Assembly (NCBI GenBank): GCA_025266875.1
Contig: JALLLT010000014.1
Location: 310,001-374,000 of the forward strand
From: Fennellomyces sp. T-0311
Lineage: Eukaryota; Mucoromycota; Mucoromycetes; Mucorales; Lichtheimiaceae
Reading direction: 5' to 3'
Length of the DNA: 64,000 bases
The translations under genes were made by a program, and so were the position numbers. A model generated the notes under the pieces. It did no database searches, was not told the origin of the DNA, and saw only the letters and a program-made list of their open reading frames with translations. Of this stretch, positions 1-12,700 are shown one piece after another (within the stretch, counting starts at the first letter, position 1; every line of letters begins with the position of its first letter).

Positions 1-728
1 CTATTCTTAAGCTACCGCATGTTACACCAGATACAACTCATTTGTCTCCCGATACCACTGGATACGACACTATCCATAAAAACCAATGTCGCCAAGGCCC
101 AATTTTTTTATAGTATAAAATATACAGCGACTTCCATTTTTGATTTCTTTGGGTAGCAACATTACTTTTTGGAAGCACTGTATTATGTGGTGACATTAGT
201 AGCTATGCACCGCAAAAGATGTCGCGCTAATGGCTTAAGAGAAACGAGACTCTCATAAATTAGTATCGCTGGTCACTCAAAAAGATCACTCACAGGCTTG
301 GTCTCTTGGGTGTGGCTGACAGTCCGTAGTAACTGCTGTACTACAGTATTCCAGGAAAACTCTGTCATCTATGCTTGTAAAATTATAGGTATCGCATACA
401 ATTGTCCTACATACAAATCGCTAAGCCGAGCGCCACCACACTTTTAGCACCATGCTTCTAGAAGTATCCTATATTGTGTGTAGATCAAAAGAGACTAATT
501 GACCTTTTAAATAATGTATACATTACAATAACATTTCAATCATTTAATATATAATTCTTTGTTATACGTACTGTCAAAATAGATTACTGAGAACGGATAC
601 TCGGATTTAAAAATTTTGGCTTAGAATCTAAAAATGGTATAGACCAACATTAGAACTTAAAAGAGATAGAACTTTTTTGTTCGTGATCTTCATCTTTGGT
701 TCTTTTTTAATTCTCTTTTCATCACTGA
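1..728. other. AT-rich region upstream of the kelch gene, no gene seen
   Basis: I see no open reading frame with coding character and no RNA gene. The last part (about 660-728) is T-rich and is probably the promoter and 5' leader of the kelch gene that starts at 729. Confidence 0.5.
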
Positions 729-2909
729 ATGTTCAATTGGTCTGTCGTTCTATTATATGCTGCAACCTTAGCTGTTGTATATGCAGCCACTCCAGAAGCT
801 CGAGCTCATCATGGTATACTTTTTTTTATTTATTGCGAAAGGGAAACACTAAGCTTCTTTTCCGTAGATTGTGTTCTCTTGAATGTATCCATCTATTGCT
901 ACGGTGGTGCTCTTCGAGATCATGACGCTGATATACCTCGTGAAGCTCTCCGTACAAACTACTTTATCCGCCTCGATTTGATAGAAAACCGAACCGTGAA
1001 TGAGATGCAGAGCATGTGGGAAACGCCCAGTGGCGGCTCGGTTGGACCCAACTACCATTTTGCGATGGCTGCTCTGCCCAAGCTAAACAGCTTTCTTATC
1101 GATGGTGGTCGTGGTGAGGGTCATTTATCTAATCAAGCTGAACACACCGTTTCGTTATATAATGCCAATGGAACTGGCACTTGGCCAACTATCAATGCTA
1201 CTGCGCGCCCAAATCGCATGTAAGTCTTTTTTTCTTACAGGCAGTAGGCGTGTTTTACTTACAATTGCTTATTATGCAGAGAATCACACGTGGCAATAAC
1301 GGGAGAAAACAATGTTATCTACATTCAGGGCGGCAGACTGTAGGTTCATGCATGACTTTGTAGTACAGTAACCAACATGCCAATTTATGCAACATATATC
1401 GCTCAAATAGTAGCTCGGTGTACGACGACAGTGTCACTGGACCTATGACTTATCCTGACAGGATGACTACGTTTACCTACTTGGTATGCAGCTACTGGTC
1501 TCGTAAATGATTTTATTGCTAAAGCTATTAGCTGCTTATAGAGCGCGAGCACCCAAATTTGGGACCAGCCTTCCGATATCTTGCAGTCTCGTTCACCTCA
1601 AAGGCGCGTTCATCATAAAGGTGCATTTGGGCCTGATCAACGAACAATTTACTTTATTGGCGGAATATATGAAGCTGATGCGGTAGGAAATTCATCGGTT
1701 TATGGTTATGCCCCAATGAATGAAATTCTGGCGTACGACACAAGCAGTGGCACTTGGACAAATCGTATGACTAGTGGCGTTACACCACAGCGACGAATGG
1801 ATCATACAGTAACAATGAGTATGTTGTCACAATATGAAAAGCAAATGGTCTAATTATGATTCATTCTGTAATGATACAGAGCCAAGCACTGGGGAGCTCA
1901 TTGTCTATGGAGGAACGGAAATGAGTAATTAGCTTGCCAATTGTGATGTTTCATATACTCAATTCTTACGCTGCGGTTTGTCAACTAGGCTCGGGTACAC
2001 CACTCGCGGACTATCTTTATACACTAGATACCAGTACATGGCAATACCGAAGTGTGACACCAATAAGCTCAAGGGAGGCACCAGGAGCTGGCCCCAGATT
2101 CGGACATGCTGGTGCGTAATTGAATCAACCTACCACGCTTACTATGATTTACATCCACTCTTCAATTATAGCCGTCCTTATTGGAAACAGCAGCTTGTTC
2201 ATTATTTTTGGCTCTGATATCGATATACAAAATGACTTCCATGTTCTCGATATTGATGACAACTTTACATGGAAGTCATCTGTCTCTTCATTAATAGGAC
2301 TACCAGAAAACAGCCCTTCCGATGACCACAATGGAGACGATCAAACTTCTAGTGCTGGTTTAAGTACTGGAGCTCTTGTTGGCATCATTGTCGGCTTGAT
2401 TGCTGCAGTAAGTGTCTATAAACTATAGCTCAATTACCTACAGCAAATATCTAACAACCTTTCAATAGGTGGCAATCATTATTGGTGCCATCATCTTCAT
2501 TTTATTGCGAAAGAGACGCATAAGAGTAAAATATGGAATTGATGGAAGTGAGGGAACTGAGGGAAGTGAGGGAAGCGAAAGCTCGTCCAAACCTAATGTC
2601 AAAAGTGACGCCATGCGTCCGTCAAATGGTCAGTTGCTGTATTTTCTAACTTTCATCGTGCTATAATATGATGCTAATAATACAACTTATCATCTAGACA
2701 CCAGGAGTGGACCCCCTTTACGTACGCTTTTAAGGCAGCCTGCTAAAAAGCCAGATCTAGGCAATAGCGAGGATGCTGTAGAAGTTCAGCACCATCTGAT
2801 TCCGATATCTATCAAACCGGATGGAGACGCCCAAATGGGCGATAGATACATTAATCAACCACTGAGTCCGACGTCCGTAAAGCCAGATGGAGGAAATCCA
2901 TATCATTAG
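729..2909 (+). CDS. Kelch/galactose-oxidase-like membrane protein with signal peptide and one TM
   Basis: Ten exons: 729-813, 868-1219, 1280-1339, 1411-1483, 1542-1818, 1880-1924, 1989-2111, 2172-2407, 2469-2628, 2698-2909. Every junction keeps frame and the product is about 540 aa. The first 20-25 residues (MFNWSVVLLYAATLAVVYA) form a signal peptide. The ectodomain carries kelch-type blades with the pattern YGG/IQGG/VYGG/IFGSD followed by LD-x-S-T-W. Near residues 420-450 a hydrophobic span (GALVGIIVGLIAAV...IIFILL) is followed by the basic stop RKRRIR, so the C-terminal tail of about 100 residues should be cytosolic; it contains short SEG/TEG repeats. This makes a type I membrane protein with an extracellular beta-propeller. 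Many fungi have families of such proteins and their ligands are mostly unknown. The start was chosen because it gives the signal peptide. No catalytic copper-radical motif was recognised, so enzymatic activity is not claimed. Confidence 0.82.
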
Positions 2910-3440
2910 CTGCATAGCTGTGTAATCTTTGTACCAACCTGTATCAATGCATACACTACTCCATATCGCCCTTTGTATATAATTGAGCTCTGCTTCTACA
3001 TTATGAGATTTCCAATTGCAAATTGCGAATAAACCGAGTTTTGCAAAAGCGGAAGCATATAAGAGGTAGATTGGCATTGACGTTTCCTAGGGGAAAAGGT
3101 ACAAAATCGTAGTAGAATGGTCAACTTTCAAGACTGCTAAAAAGTGAGGGGGGCACTATATTAAGTGCCCCCCCCCCAAAACAACCATTCCTAATAGTCA
3201 CCAATGTTATTCTTTGTCTCGTTGGAAATGTGCCACGTTTACATAATACCTAATTCACAGATACAGCATAAACAAAAAGGATGAGTTAAATAAATAATCC
3301 AGTAATGCTATTGTTTCACTGTGCGCTTTACACAAGAATCTATTAAATGCTTCATACAGTATGGAAGAAAGAACACGGGGTATAAGTTATAATCGGTATA
3401 CTAATAATAAAGGGAAAAAAAGAGAGGGAGAAAGGAGAAA
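2910..3440. other. Convergent intergenic region between kelch and RhoGAP genes
   Basis: The two neighbouring genes run tail to tail into this stretch. It holds both 3' ends and a strong GC-rich hairpin (3148-3173) listed separately. I see no coding sequence. Confidence 0.6.
3148..3173. repeat. 10-bp GC-rich perfect inverted repeat (hairpin)
   Basis: GGGGGGCACT at 3148-3157 pairs exactly with AGTGCCCCCC at 3164-3173 across the six-base loop ATATTA, and a C-run extends to 3177. It sits midway between two convergent genes. It could act as a 3'-end or transcription-blocking structure, or be the scar of a small foldback element; the sequence alone does not decide. Confidence 0.55.
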
Positions 3441-6400
3441 TTATTTCATAGCCAATAGTCGAGCTGAACTGCCAAAGGATGGGATATCGGAGACTGTCGA
3501 TGGATCGATTTTTTGCTCATACACTTCTTCTTCATACGATCCTTCATCATCTGTAAGTTCCAAATCTTCAACGTCTTCGTCATCATCCGGAATAATGGCA
3601 TTACCTGAAGTAAAGAAAAAAAAATCAATACCACTGTATGTTTTTTCTAATGAATGACTTACCGTTTTCAAGACCGACAATGGAAGAAGGTGTGCCGTCC
3701 ATATAATGTACACTGTTTCTGTTACACCGGCCTTGGTCATCACGTAGCATTTGGATACGATCGCTTTGTGGACGTGGCACAGGTTGGGTTGGATGCAATG
3801 GGCCCGAAAAGTAATCAGGAGCTTCATCAGTAGTAGGAGTAGGAACGAGTGTCTTGTTGCTTTCATAGGAATCGTTGGTCGTCCAAAATATGTATTCGAA
3901 TTCACTCAAAAACAGGCTAAATATGCCTGCGGGTATCTGTAATGTAGGAGAAAAGATGATTCCAACGTTGCGTGCGTTCATCTTGTTCGTCTCGGCAAAT
4001 TGTACGACGCGAATCAAATGTGCGCACAATAGCCGTAGTAGGGTATAGTTGGCCAAAGGTAGCATAGATACGAGTCGGCCTAATTCTTTGATTCTTTCAT
4101 CACGATCTACCAAATCTTATCAACCGGAAGGTTAGTTTACAGATTTTTTTAGAAAAAAAGAAGAATCAAAACTTACCAATGACAGGAAGGAATTCTTTGA
4201 GAAGCTCATGGGTGAGTACGTTGCCTGGAAGTTCACGCAGCCACATTTTGAGAAGACCTGCGACTGCATGGATATCATGGTACTCGTTTGACTCGAGCAA
4301 ATTGATATCCTCGCCTGTTTACATGTTTTGTCAGTGTATGCGTATTCAAGTCTTGGTGGCAAAAAGTAAAACTTTACCTTGATCAAACTGTTGTTTCAGT
4401 GCTTTGATCTTGACGGCGCTGCCGCTCAATCGATAAATGCCTTCCTCTTGCGTCGCATTCTTCACTTCCAAATACTCAATACAACGATATACGATAGCAG
4501 GCAATTCACACGTATCGGATATTCTTGATGCACGGATGGCTTCTTCCAAAGGAACACCAAACACACGAGACTTTTTAGCATTCTGTTGAGCATTCGGTGA
4601 AATCAGTTGATGATCAGCAGCTGAATCACTTGAATTGCGAGACAAGAAACCGCGGATACTGTTTGTTGAAGGCATGCTAGTTGCCATATCACCCGTAAAG
4701 ATTTTCTTTGCCCAAAATGTTCGACGGTTGCCTTTTTTCTTTTTTCCGTCTTCGGAAGAGTCATCCACGTCTATGGATCCACGTCGGACCGTGGCTTTTT
4801 TGATGGCGGGGAGGTAGGCATGGTCCATGCTTGATCGTTGACGCAAAGCTGGTCGCTCAAATACAGGTACAGCTTCGGAATCACTGAATGGAACTGCGGA
4901 GGAATCAGCTGAATTGGATCGTTGCGGATGGTAATAAGGTGGTGAAGGGATCCTTGTTGCGAATTTGTTGTGGCCATTGTTGATTTGACTGAGCGGAACG
5001 GCGGAAATGGGTTTAATGTCATCTTTGGATACTTTGCGTGATGAAGCTGCTGATAATGTTTGAGCACTGGGTTGTTTCGCTATGATGGATTTTGCTGCAT
5101 CAAGTCCACCTCCCCAGTTGAGATATTGTGTGAGCGCTTCTACCCATTGGTCTCGTTCTTCGTCGGATTCGGCACAGAGAAGGTGCCGGTTCACACCGCT
5201 TCCGGGTGAGGACATCTTTTTGGGCTCGACGATAAGAAACGCATGTCTCATTTCGGTGGAAGCTTGCGTATTGGACTGTGCATGCTGACGAGCAATTTGG
5301 GTATCGGGAATATGGATTGTTCCTTGCAAGACACCATCACGCTAAATATTTATTAGTGTCGGTTGCCGTGGGGATGTATAAGATAAGATGTCACTCACGC
5401 TTTCATAGTAACGCAAGGTAGGACCATCCAGAACAAAGTAGCGTGTTTTCCATCCACCGAAATTCTTTCCTCGTTTGGTCAAGTATCCCTCCTTGCGCCC
5501 TGGAGCTGACTTGGAACGTGGGTTAGCGAACGTGTGAACTCCGCTGGTTCCCCAGCTTACTTGGCTATTATCGTCTTTGCGATCGATCCGGTTAGAGCTT
5601 AAAAAGTCGCAGAGGGCGGTTGAATTATGCCAGGGTACGTTAATCATATGCTGTAAATACTTTTCGATGGCCATCTAGAGTGGGAAGGGAAGAAATTCCC
5701 ATGAGTTAATGGCCATATACAAAAACAGGGGATCGGCACCACGCATTTACTTTTCTTTGATCTGCCTTATTGGGCGTATGGGTTGCAAAAAGTGCCTTGT
5801 CTGGCAACTTGCTAATTTTGCCTGTTCTTGGTCGACTGGTTGCTTTGAGCTAAACAATACGCGGGTACTCAGCGACGACACGCCAGAAAGTAAAAGCACA
5901 GTTAGTTTACCTTGCCGTCCAGCTGCAGAAAGTCGGAATACAGCTTTTCAATACGCCAAAGCTCTCTTGTCAGATCGTCCATATCCTTGCGGACAGAAAT
6001 AGTAAACGAAATAACGCCTTTTCCTTTGTTGTTTGGAGTAATGTTGGAACCAAGCACTTTGACATTGATGCCGGCCAATGAGTTTTCCATGTCGTCATTC
6101 TTTTTCTGAGCAGTAGAGATGGCGGGTTGGGATGAAGCGCGACGGACGTGGCGTTGGGTTTTCTTTGTCGGTGGTGGAGGCGGGGGTGGCCAGTGCCACG
6201 ACGCATCGTCACCTTTGCGACGCATCGAGCCTTTCCAACTCTTTTGCGATTCCTGATAACGAGCGAACTGCTGAGCATCCTTGTCCATGATGGCGTTTAC
6301 CGGTGAGCTGATGGGGGACACAGGACGGGTGGGTAGCGATGATGAACGAGTCGAGACATCCTTTTCGACAACAAGACTATCGACACGACTCGGCAGAACG

Positions 6401-6669
6401 TCATCTTTTTGCCGGAAGGGGGAACGTGGTGGAGGGATGGGACCCACACTGCTGCTGCTGCTGCTGCTTGTGCTGCTCATCATGGCATCGTCCAAACTGT
6501 CACATCTGTCATGGCGAGTCAACAGTTGGTCGCGGTCAGCTGTCACCTGGGCCAACGCCTTTTGCAGGTCCTGGATAACGATGCGCTGTTTCTCGATGAT
6601 CTTCCATAACTGATCCTCGTCCGTCGGCTCTGGCGGGCTGTTACTGTTGGCCGCAACTTGTGTTCCCAT
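3441..6669 (-). CDS. PX-PH-RhoGAP domain protein (Bem3-like GAP for Rho/Cdc42)
   Basis: Exons on the minus strand: 6669-5911, 5674-5399, 5341-4378, 4314-4177, 4115-3663, 3604-3441; about 917 aa. Order of parts: a short coiled coil (residues about 20-60, EDQLWKIIEKQRIVIQDL), a Ser/Pro-rich linker, a PX domain (about 200-290, split by the first intron at LDGK/MAIEKYL), a PH domain (about 315-420, KEGYLTKRGKNFGGWKTRYFVL...YYESRDG), a long basic linker, and a RhoGAP domain (about 605-790). The RhoGAP domain has the arginine-finger segment EEGIYRLSG and the NVGIIFSPTLQIP helix. The tail is very acidic (DDDEDVEDLELTDDE). This is the architecture of yeast Bem3, which switches off Cdc42 at membranes rich in phosphoinositides during polarised growth. 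The ATG at 6669 (MGTQVAANS) was chosen. The frame is open upstream of it to about 6855, but that part is hydrophobic and T-rich and looks like leader. Confidence 0.9.
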
Positions 6670-7311
6670 AATATCGCATAGAAAGTGAGGGAAGAGAAGA
6701 AAAAGGGGGTAAAAAGAAAAAGAAGAATAAATATTTGGCTTATAAAGGGGCCACCACATATAAAGGCAACAGCTTGCAAAATGCCTAAATGACAAATTAT
6801 AGGAGTTGGTGCGCATAAGGTAAGCAGCTCGTTCTTGCTCCCACATCTGGCTCATTTGACGTTTTCGATCTACACGTCTTCTGCTCTATTTCAATCTGCA
6901 CCGCTCCAAAAGCAAGTATATTTCCTTTTAACTTGCGGAAGCACAGACACGGAGTAGATGTGCGATATGGAAAAAAAGCACTACAGAAGCCAATCGCTGC
7001 ACAGCTGTTATCCTGTCCCCCTTGCTCTTCTTTACTGCCGACGTCACATGCACAGACAAAGGGACCCCACAGGCACGCATCTGGTCTAATTCTGTATTAA
7101 GTGGTGTATAAATTACGGGCTCTATCACAGGCTGTTTCATGTACGACACGACAAACCCCATCCCTGAAAGCAATATGCATAGCGAAATTGTGTAATGTGT
7201 GTGAAAACGGGGGGATGATGAGAGCCAAAAGGAGGACGCCAGGAGAGGGAGGGGCTGCGTGGTATAGGTCGTTCTTAATTATTGAAGCATAGAAAGTCGC
7301 TATGTGCCGAG
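6670..7311. other. Region between RhoGAP start and ADCK2 stop, no gene seen
   Basis: Both flanking genes are on the minus strand, so this holds the RhoGAP promoter and leader and the 3' end of the ADCK2-type gene. The run around 6690-6730 is purine-rich on the plus strand, that is, a pyrimidine-rich leader on the RhoGAP strand. Confidence 0.5.
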
Positions 7312-9573
7312 TCAGTTAGTCATCGCCTTTGTAAGAGAGCACCAGGCCAAAACATACCACAGCTGCAGCCATTCATCGTCGCGCTCGTTGCGAACAAACA
7401 TGTTGCGCATCTCCAAAAACATCCAAACCTTGATCCAATGCGGCGCACTGCCATGTTGCTGCGCAACCTTGACGCCTTCAATAGTGGCCTTTCCGTGGTC
7501 CTTGATGCTATAGTCGCGCAAAACAGGGAGGGCACTCTTGAATAGGTCCAGGTCTGGATTCAACTGACGACCGATGCCTTCCAACAACATGATACTCACG
7601 ACGACATTGACGAAATCGCCTTCCAGCTTGACATGATGCGCACGCACCATGTTCATTGCATTATGCAGCAGGTTTCCAATTCGGATGGCACCCAAATTGA
7701 ACGTGTTCTGTTTTAGTCCGAGGATCAAATTCTGCATGCGCAAGGCAAATACTTCTGGTTCGATCACCAATTCAGGCGTTCGACATCGTTCAACCATCAA
7801 TTCGCCGGCTTGGTATCCGTCGAACTGGGCAATGGCTTGGAACAAGTCCAAAAAGTTCCGCCGATTGACGTCGTTTAGCTCGTTGACGAGACCAGCATCG
7901 AGAAACACCAGTCGCGGGTAGTACCCTTCTTCTTCCAATGCTTCAAGCTCTTTCTGCATTTCGGCAGGATTGTCTCGCACAGCAAGAACGCGCTCCACGG
8001 CTACTTCGCCGTCGTCCTTGAGGTATCCGCCCATGGCCCTGGACCAGGCCAGTTGGACAGGATGGTAGGCTTTCGGCTTGTAAAACTTGACCATGATGTT
8101 TCCTGGGTGCAGATCGGCGTGGACGAAATTGTAAAATATAAGCATATGCTAATAATAGCATGGAACAATCAGCACCATTCTGCCAAACTCGGCGCTCTGT
8201 TGTTGACTTACCAGAAACGCATTCAGCCCTACAAATACCAACGCAAACAATTAATTGGCCTGTCAACCATCGGACCACAAACAAGCACTTGCCGATATTT
8301 GCAATCTTGTTATCATACACTGCTGCTAAATCGGGATGTTTTCGGACATACGCCGATTGTTCCAAAAAGGCGTTCAATGGGATGCCATTCTCGTATTCCT
8401 CAATCAACATGTCCTTGGTGGTGAATGCCAAGACGGGCTTAGGGAACTCGACATTCATCGTGTGCTCGAATAACTGGTTGAATCGGGCCAAGTGGCTTGC
8501 TTCGACCCTTAAATCCAACTGGTCACGCATCATTTCACCAAATACGCGGACTTCGTCGGGGAGTGAGATCCAATGCATGGTTGGGATCAGTGTCAGCGCT
8601 TTGGCAAAGAACTCCATGATCTTGAGATCGCGATGAACGATCTGGCGTGCATTGGGATGCAGTACTTTGATTGCAACCGACGTATGCAGGTTGATCGGTG
8701 TGCCATCCACATCCAGCGTTTGCACGCAGTCAGGAGTGATGATGTTGTCTTCCACAAGGAACTGGTCTCGCATGTAACGAACCAGGATATGCGGCCGCAC
8801 CTTGGCCTTATACACTTGCGCGATGGCACCGGTGCCCAACGGGGTCTCATCCAGCTCACTAAATATTTCATGAAGATCACGTCCAAAGGCTTCGCGAAGG
8901 ACGTGGCGAGTATGCGAGAATGGATGAGGATCGACGTGGGAATGAAGCTTGGACAAGCGGGCACATAATTCGAGTGGAAAGAGGTCCGTGCGAGAAGCAA
9001 TCCACTGAGCCAACTAGTAGCCAAGCGCACTTAGTATAGTCCGTTCATATGCGCCATCACACACACACACACACACACACACAAATATACCTTGATAAAA
9101 GTAGGGCCTGCACGTTCCATTTGAGCAGCCAGGAAATCATACCACCACAAGGTGCCTATTCGCTCCTGGTCTCCTCGACGGTGGCCAATCAGCATAGCAG
9201 GGGTGGCCAATACGACCGGGACAAAGATTAGCAGAATATGCACGAGCCGTCGAAGCGTCAAAAGCGGCTCGACAACCCACGTGTCAAGGAAACGCAGCAG
9301 CTCGTGAAAAAACTTTGCAAGTTTACTTTGCGGTGCCTGCTCAGCAATGGCCGATTCGCGTTCTGCAGGCGTTGGCCGACGGGTAGGTGATTGTCCGATC
9401 GATGCAGTTAAGGGTATGGAACATAACGCCGGAGTCTGTAAGAGTCGGGAAGGAATGGCAAAAGTGGATTGTCGCTTGACCGTGGCTAGTCGCAAAGTGG
9501 CGCGATTATGCGGGCTTTGACACAAGGACCTCCATAATGGACGGACAGGAAGTCTTTGTATGCCCTTGTACAT
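7312..9573 (-). CDS. Mitochondrial UbiB/ABC1-family protein kinase-like, ADCK2 type
   Basis: Exons: 9573-9091, 9013-8293, 8228-8212 (17 nt), 8148-7312; about 685 aa. The N-terminus is rich in Arg/Ser/Leu with few acids, as expected of a mitochondrial presequence, followed by a hydrophobic span near residues 115-140. The UbiB signatures follow in order: GPTFIKLAQW (the KxGQ motif, here KLAQ), LGTGAIAQVYKAK (the Ala-rich loop, here TGAIAQ), the lysine strand VAIKVLHPNA, the catalytic HADLHPGN and the metal-binding LDAGLV. The TGx form of the nucleotide loop is typical of ADCK2 rather than of COQ8. The family acts in mitochondrial lipid and coenzyme Q metabolism, and ADCK2's own substrate is not settled. 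Intron 2 (8292-8229) is of the GC-AG class with donor GCAAGT. Together with the 17-nt exon it restores the conserved stretch GLNAFLHMLIFYNFVHAD. Intron 1 contains a CA/GT microsatellite. Confidence 0.9.
9058..9082. repeat. (CA)n microsatellite inside intron 1 of the ADCK2-type gene
   Basis: An uninterrupted run of about a dozen CA dinucleotides lies within the first intron (9090-9014 on the minus strand), close to the donor. It is likely length-variable and has no coding role. Confidence 0.85.
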
Positions 9574-9771
9574 TCTATTACTGATAAAAAGAAAAGAAAG
9601 CGTCTATGCCAGCGCATCTTTAATCGTCGCGGACATCAAATAGCGCAACATTGGGTTCCGGCATGACTCATGCCTCTCGTCATCGTCGCCCGAATTCGGA
9701 AAAGAGTGGAGCTGGTAGAATATGCACTTTATGCAACAAAACATGATAAAACTACAAAATGAGAAAAACTA

Positions 9772-12700
9772 TTATGCATCCTGGTGGCCCAGTTCCGAGA
9801 GCAACGTGTCCACCTCCTCCGACATATCCTGCTCCTCCTTTGGTGACACGGATGATCGTCGCTCCTTTTGCGGTTGCGCGGGAGAAGATGCGTTGGATGA
9901 CGTGGATGGTGATGGTACGGGGGATGGGGATGACGATCTATGCGGTGCGGGTGCTGTCATTGTGGAAGTGGCCAGTTTCTTGCCTTCGTTGAACAGGTTT
10001 TCAAACAGTTCGCGACCGAGACTCTTCTGTTGCTCGCTCGCAACCTTGACAAGTCGGAAACTGCTCGAGAATCCATGGTCAAAGAACATTTCCAGACATT
10101 CGTTTGTTAGGACAGCCATTCGGAACGAAGGCAGTCCAATATCAATGGATGGCGCATCCTCCGCAAGCATGAAGGAAGCCAATCGATCCATCCGCTTTTG
10201 GATGGATTGGATACCGTCATGTCGTCCCAATCCAATAAGGTCCGCAAGATGCTCTGCCTGTCTGATTTCGTCGGGTTGGATTCCGCGCAATATGTCAGAT
10301 TGCTCAATGCTCCGTACAACCAGGTTGCAGATCGCATCCCACGCGATAAATGCATCTTGCTGCATCTGACACAGAACCCAGTACAGCTCTTTGGCCATGT
10401 CCAGAATATCTGCGTTGACCAGCTTCTCATCCTTGTCCTTGTCGTACAGTTTGAAGAATAACTCAATCTCTGACATTAGATCCTATACCAAACGTTAGTT
10501 TTCACCCTTCTTTTTACATGTACAAATAATACACAGACCCCGTGCATGATTTCGCTCAAGCCAAGTACGGCATCTTGGAATGTAACTCCTTGATGACCAT
10601 CGCCCCTGAAGTACTCGTATAGTCGTTGAAGGAATTTGAGACCAAGCGTGCGCATATAGCCTTCATTGGGTGTGTCATCGTGTTGCTTGAGTTTGGACCA
10701 TGTCGTCATGCTGTTGAGCATTTCCAGAAATGTATTGAAATCCATATGTGTACCGTCTGTTGACTTTTCTTGTTTGGAGTAATACAAGGCACCAAAGAAC
10801 TTGTCGTAAACGATCGAGATTTCGTCCTTTTCGAATCCAGCCGTGTCCTTGACATGTCGGATGGCGTTTCGTTTGGTATAAGATTCGATGCCAGCAACCA
10901 CTTTGAGTTGGTTTTGTCGGCGCAAATCTGTCACTAGATCATCAGTAACAATGGAGAATTCTCGGTACTACATACTAAAGTTAGTAAAAAGAGTATCACT
11001 CTGTAGGACAATCTTACAGCTATCAGCATCACTTCATTGAATTTCTATAGCAACTGGATATAAGTTTTTTTTTCCAACACAATTCAACGAATCTCTTTCT
11101 CACCGTAAGTTTCCGTGCTCTTTCATTTCGGGAATTAGGATGGGTGGGTATATCAAGCGAGGTAAAAAAGTGTTTCAGAATACCGAGAAAGGCCCCGTCA
11201 TCTCTGGCATTCAACAGCTCATCTCCGTTCATCTTTAGGATAGCCAAGCTAATGAATCAAAAATCTGAGTTACTTGACACAATCCATTGTTATGTATATC
11301 ATTCCTTACCCTATCTGGAAAAGAATTCTTGGTCCTTCCATAAACAAGCAATCCAATACTCGGAACGCAAACACCAATGGCATGGAATTGACGTACAGAC
11401 TCAAGAACCATGGCAAACAAGCGACCGATAACTGTATGTCTGCCTTTTGCAAATGACTCCATAGAATTGGCATCGTCTTTTCCACAAGTTGCTCGAAAAT
11501 AATTTGATCCAGTAAGGCGCCGTACATAGATGTGCTATAATAACCAGGACACATGCGATCTACCAGTACATTCAGAACCCAGAACGCCTGTTCTTCTGTC
11601 ATGTAACTAAGATAATCGTTTAGCTACATGTAATCAAGACTAATTTTGAATTGCTCTTACATAAGCAGGGCTGATGTGACGATATTCATAGCTTGACAAT
11701 AACCGAGTTCTGGGTTTCTCCATGCATAGGCTGTAAGTACCCGTCGTAGTCGATCAATACCCTCAGGAGTTTGATATGCAGCGTATTCAGGAAGTGAACT
11801 AACGGGGGATAGTTTAGCATTTCAACCAGCCAAGTGATAAACTGCTTACCGATTTAGATCCTTTTCGATTTCCTCGGTGGACAGCGAAGTCTGACCCTCA
11901 TACGTCTTTAACACTTCTTCATATACACCTTGATTTGTCATTCGCAAATATGCCGACCCAGCACAAACTTCCCAAAGTTCGCCACGCAAAGCATTGGGTA
12001 GACCCACGCGGACAAGCTTTCCAAATGTTGGAACACGTACCATTGTCAAGTTCCGTCCATTTTCTGAAATACTCAGTCAGAACCCACCGTTTGCCAATCG
12101 AACAACCTCATTACCTTGGAAATATTTCCTCCAGAGTTTCATTTTACTCTTATCCTTTGCTTTTCTCGCATCACCGGGGTATCCAAATTGTACACCAAGA
12201 CCTCCCATTGGTTCCGTACTGACGTCAACCAGATTATGCTCGGCATTCAACATGTTTTCGGATTCGCATGTTTCCAGGAACGGCCTCAATTTCTTCATAT
12301 TGACGCGATGATGACTCAGCTGTTTTCCCAATGCACCGCAGAACTGTTCACATATCGTCTTGTGTACCTACATGGTATTTTATACAAATAAGTTTATCCG
12401 TTATTCAACCAAAATTCCAACTAACATGCAGGTGAAACACATGTTCCATTTTATGCCACGTTGTGATGGAGAGCGACGTTGCATAGGAACCGGAACTGAG
12501 CCGTTCGACACGCTTGATGGTGTATAGAGGCAGTACGAGTGAACATAGAGGCAGGTGTTGCTGAGGAGGGACTTGTCGATTGATCGACTCAAATGACAGA
12601 AATGACTCGGAAAGATAGAGATGGCCAGGGTAATAGTTGTTTTCGAGAACGGATGTTGGTACACTGCCACTCGTGTAACCCACATTGATTTCATTCATAA

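Noticed and set aside
6670..6855. N-terminal hydrophobic extension of the RhoGAP protein
   Set aside because: The sequence is pyrimidine-rich leader on the coding strand. A membrane anchor ahead of a PX-PH-RhoGAP protein is not known in the family, and the ATG at 6669 gives a sensible N-terminus.
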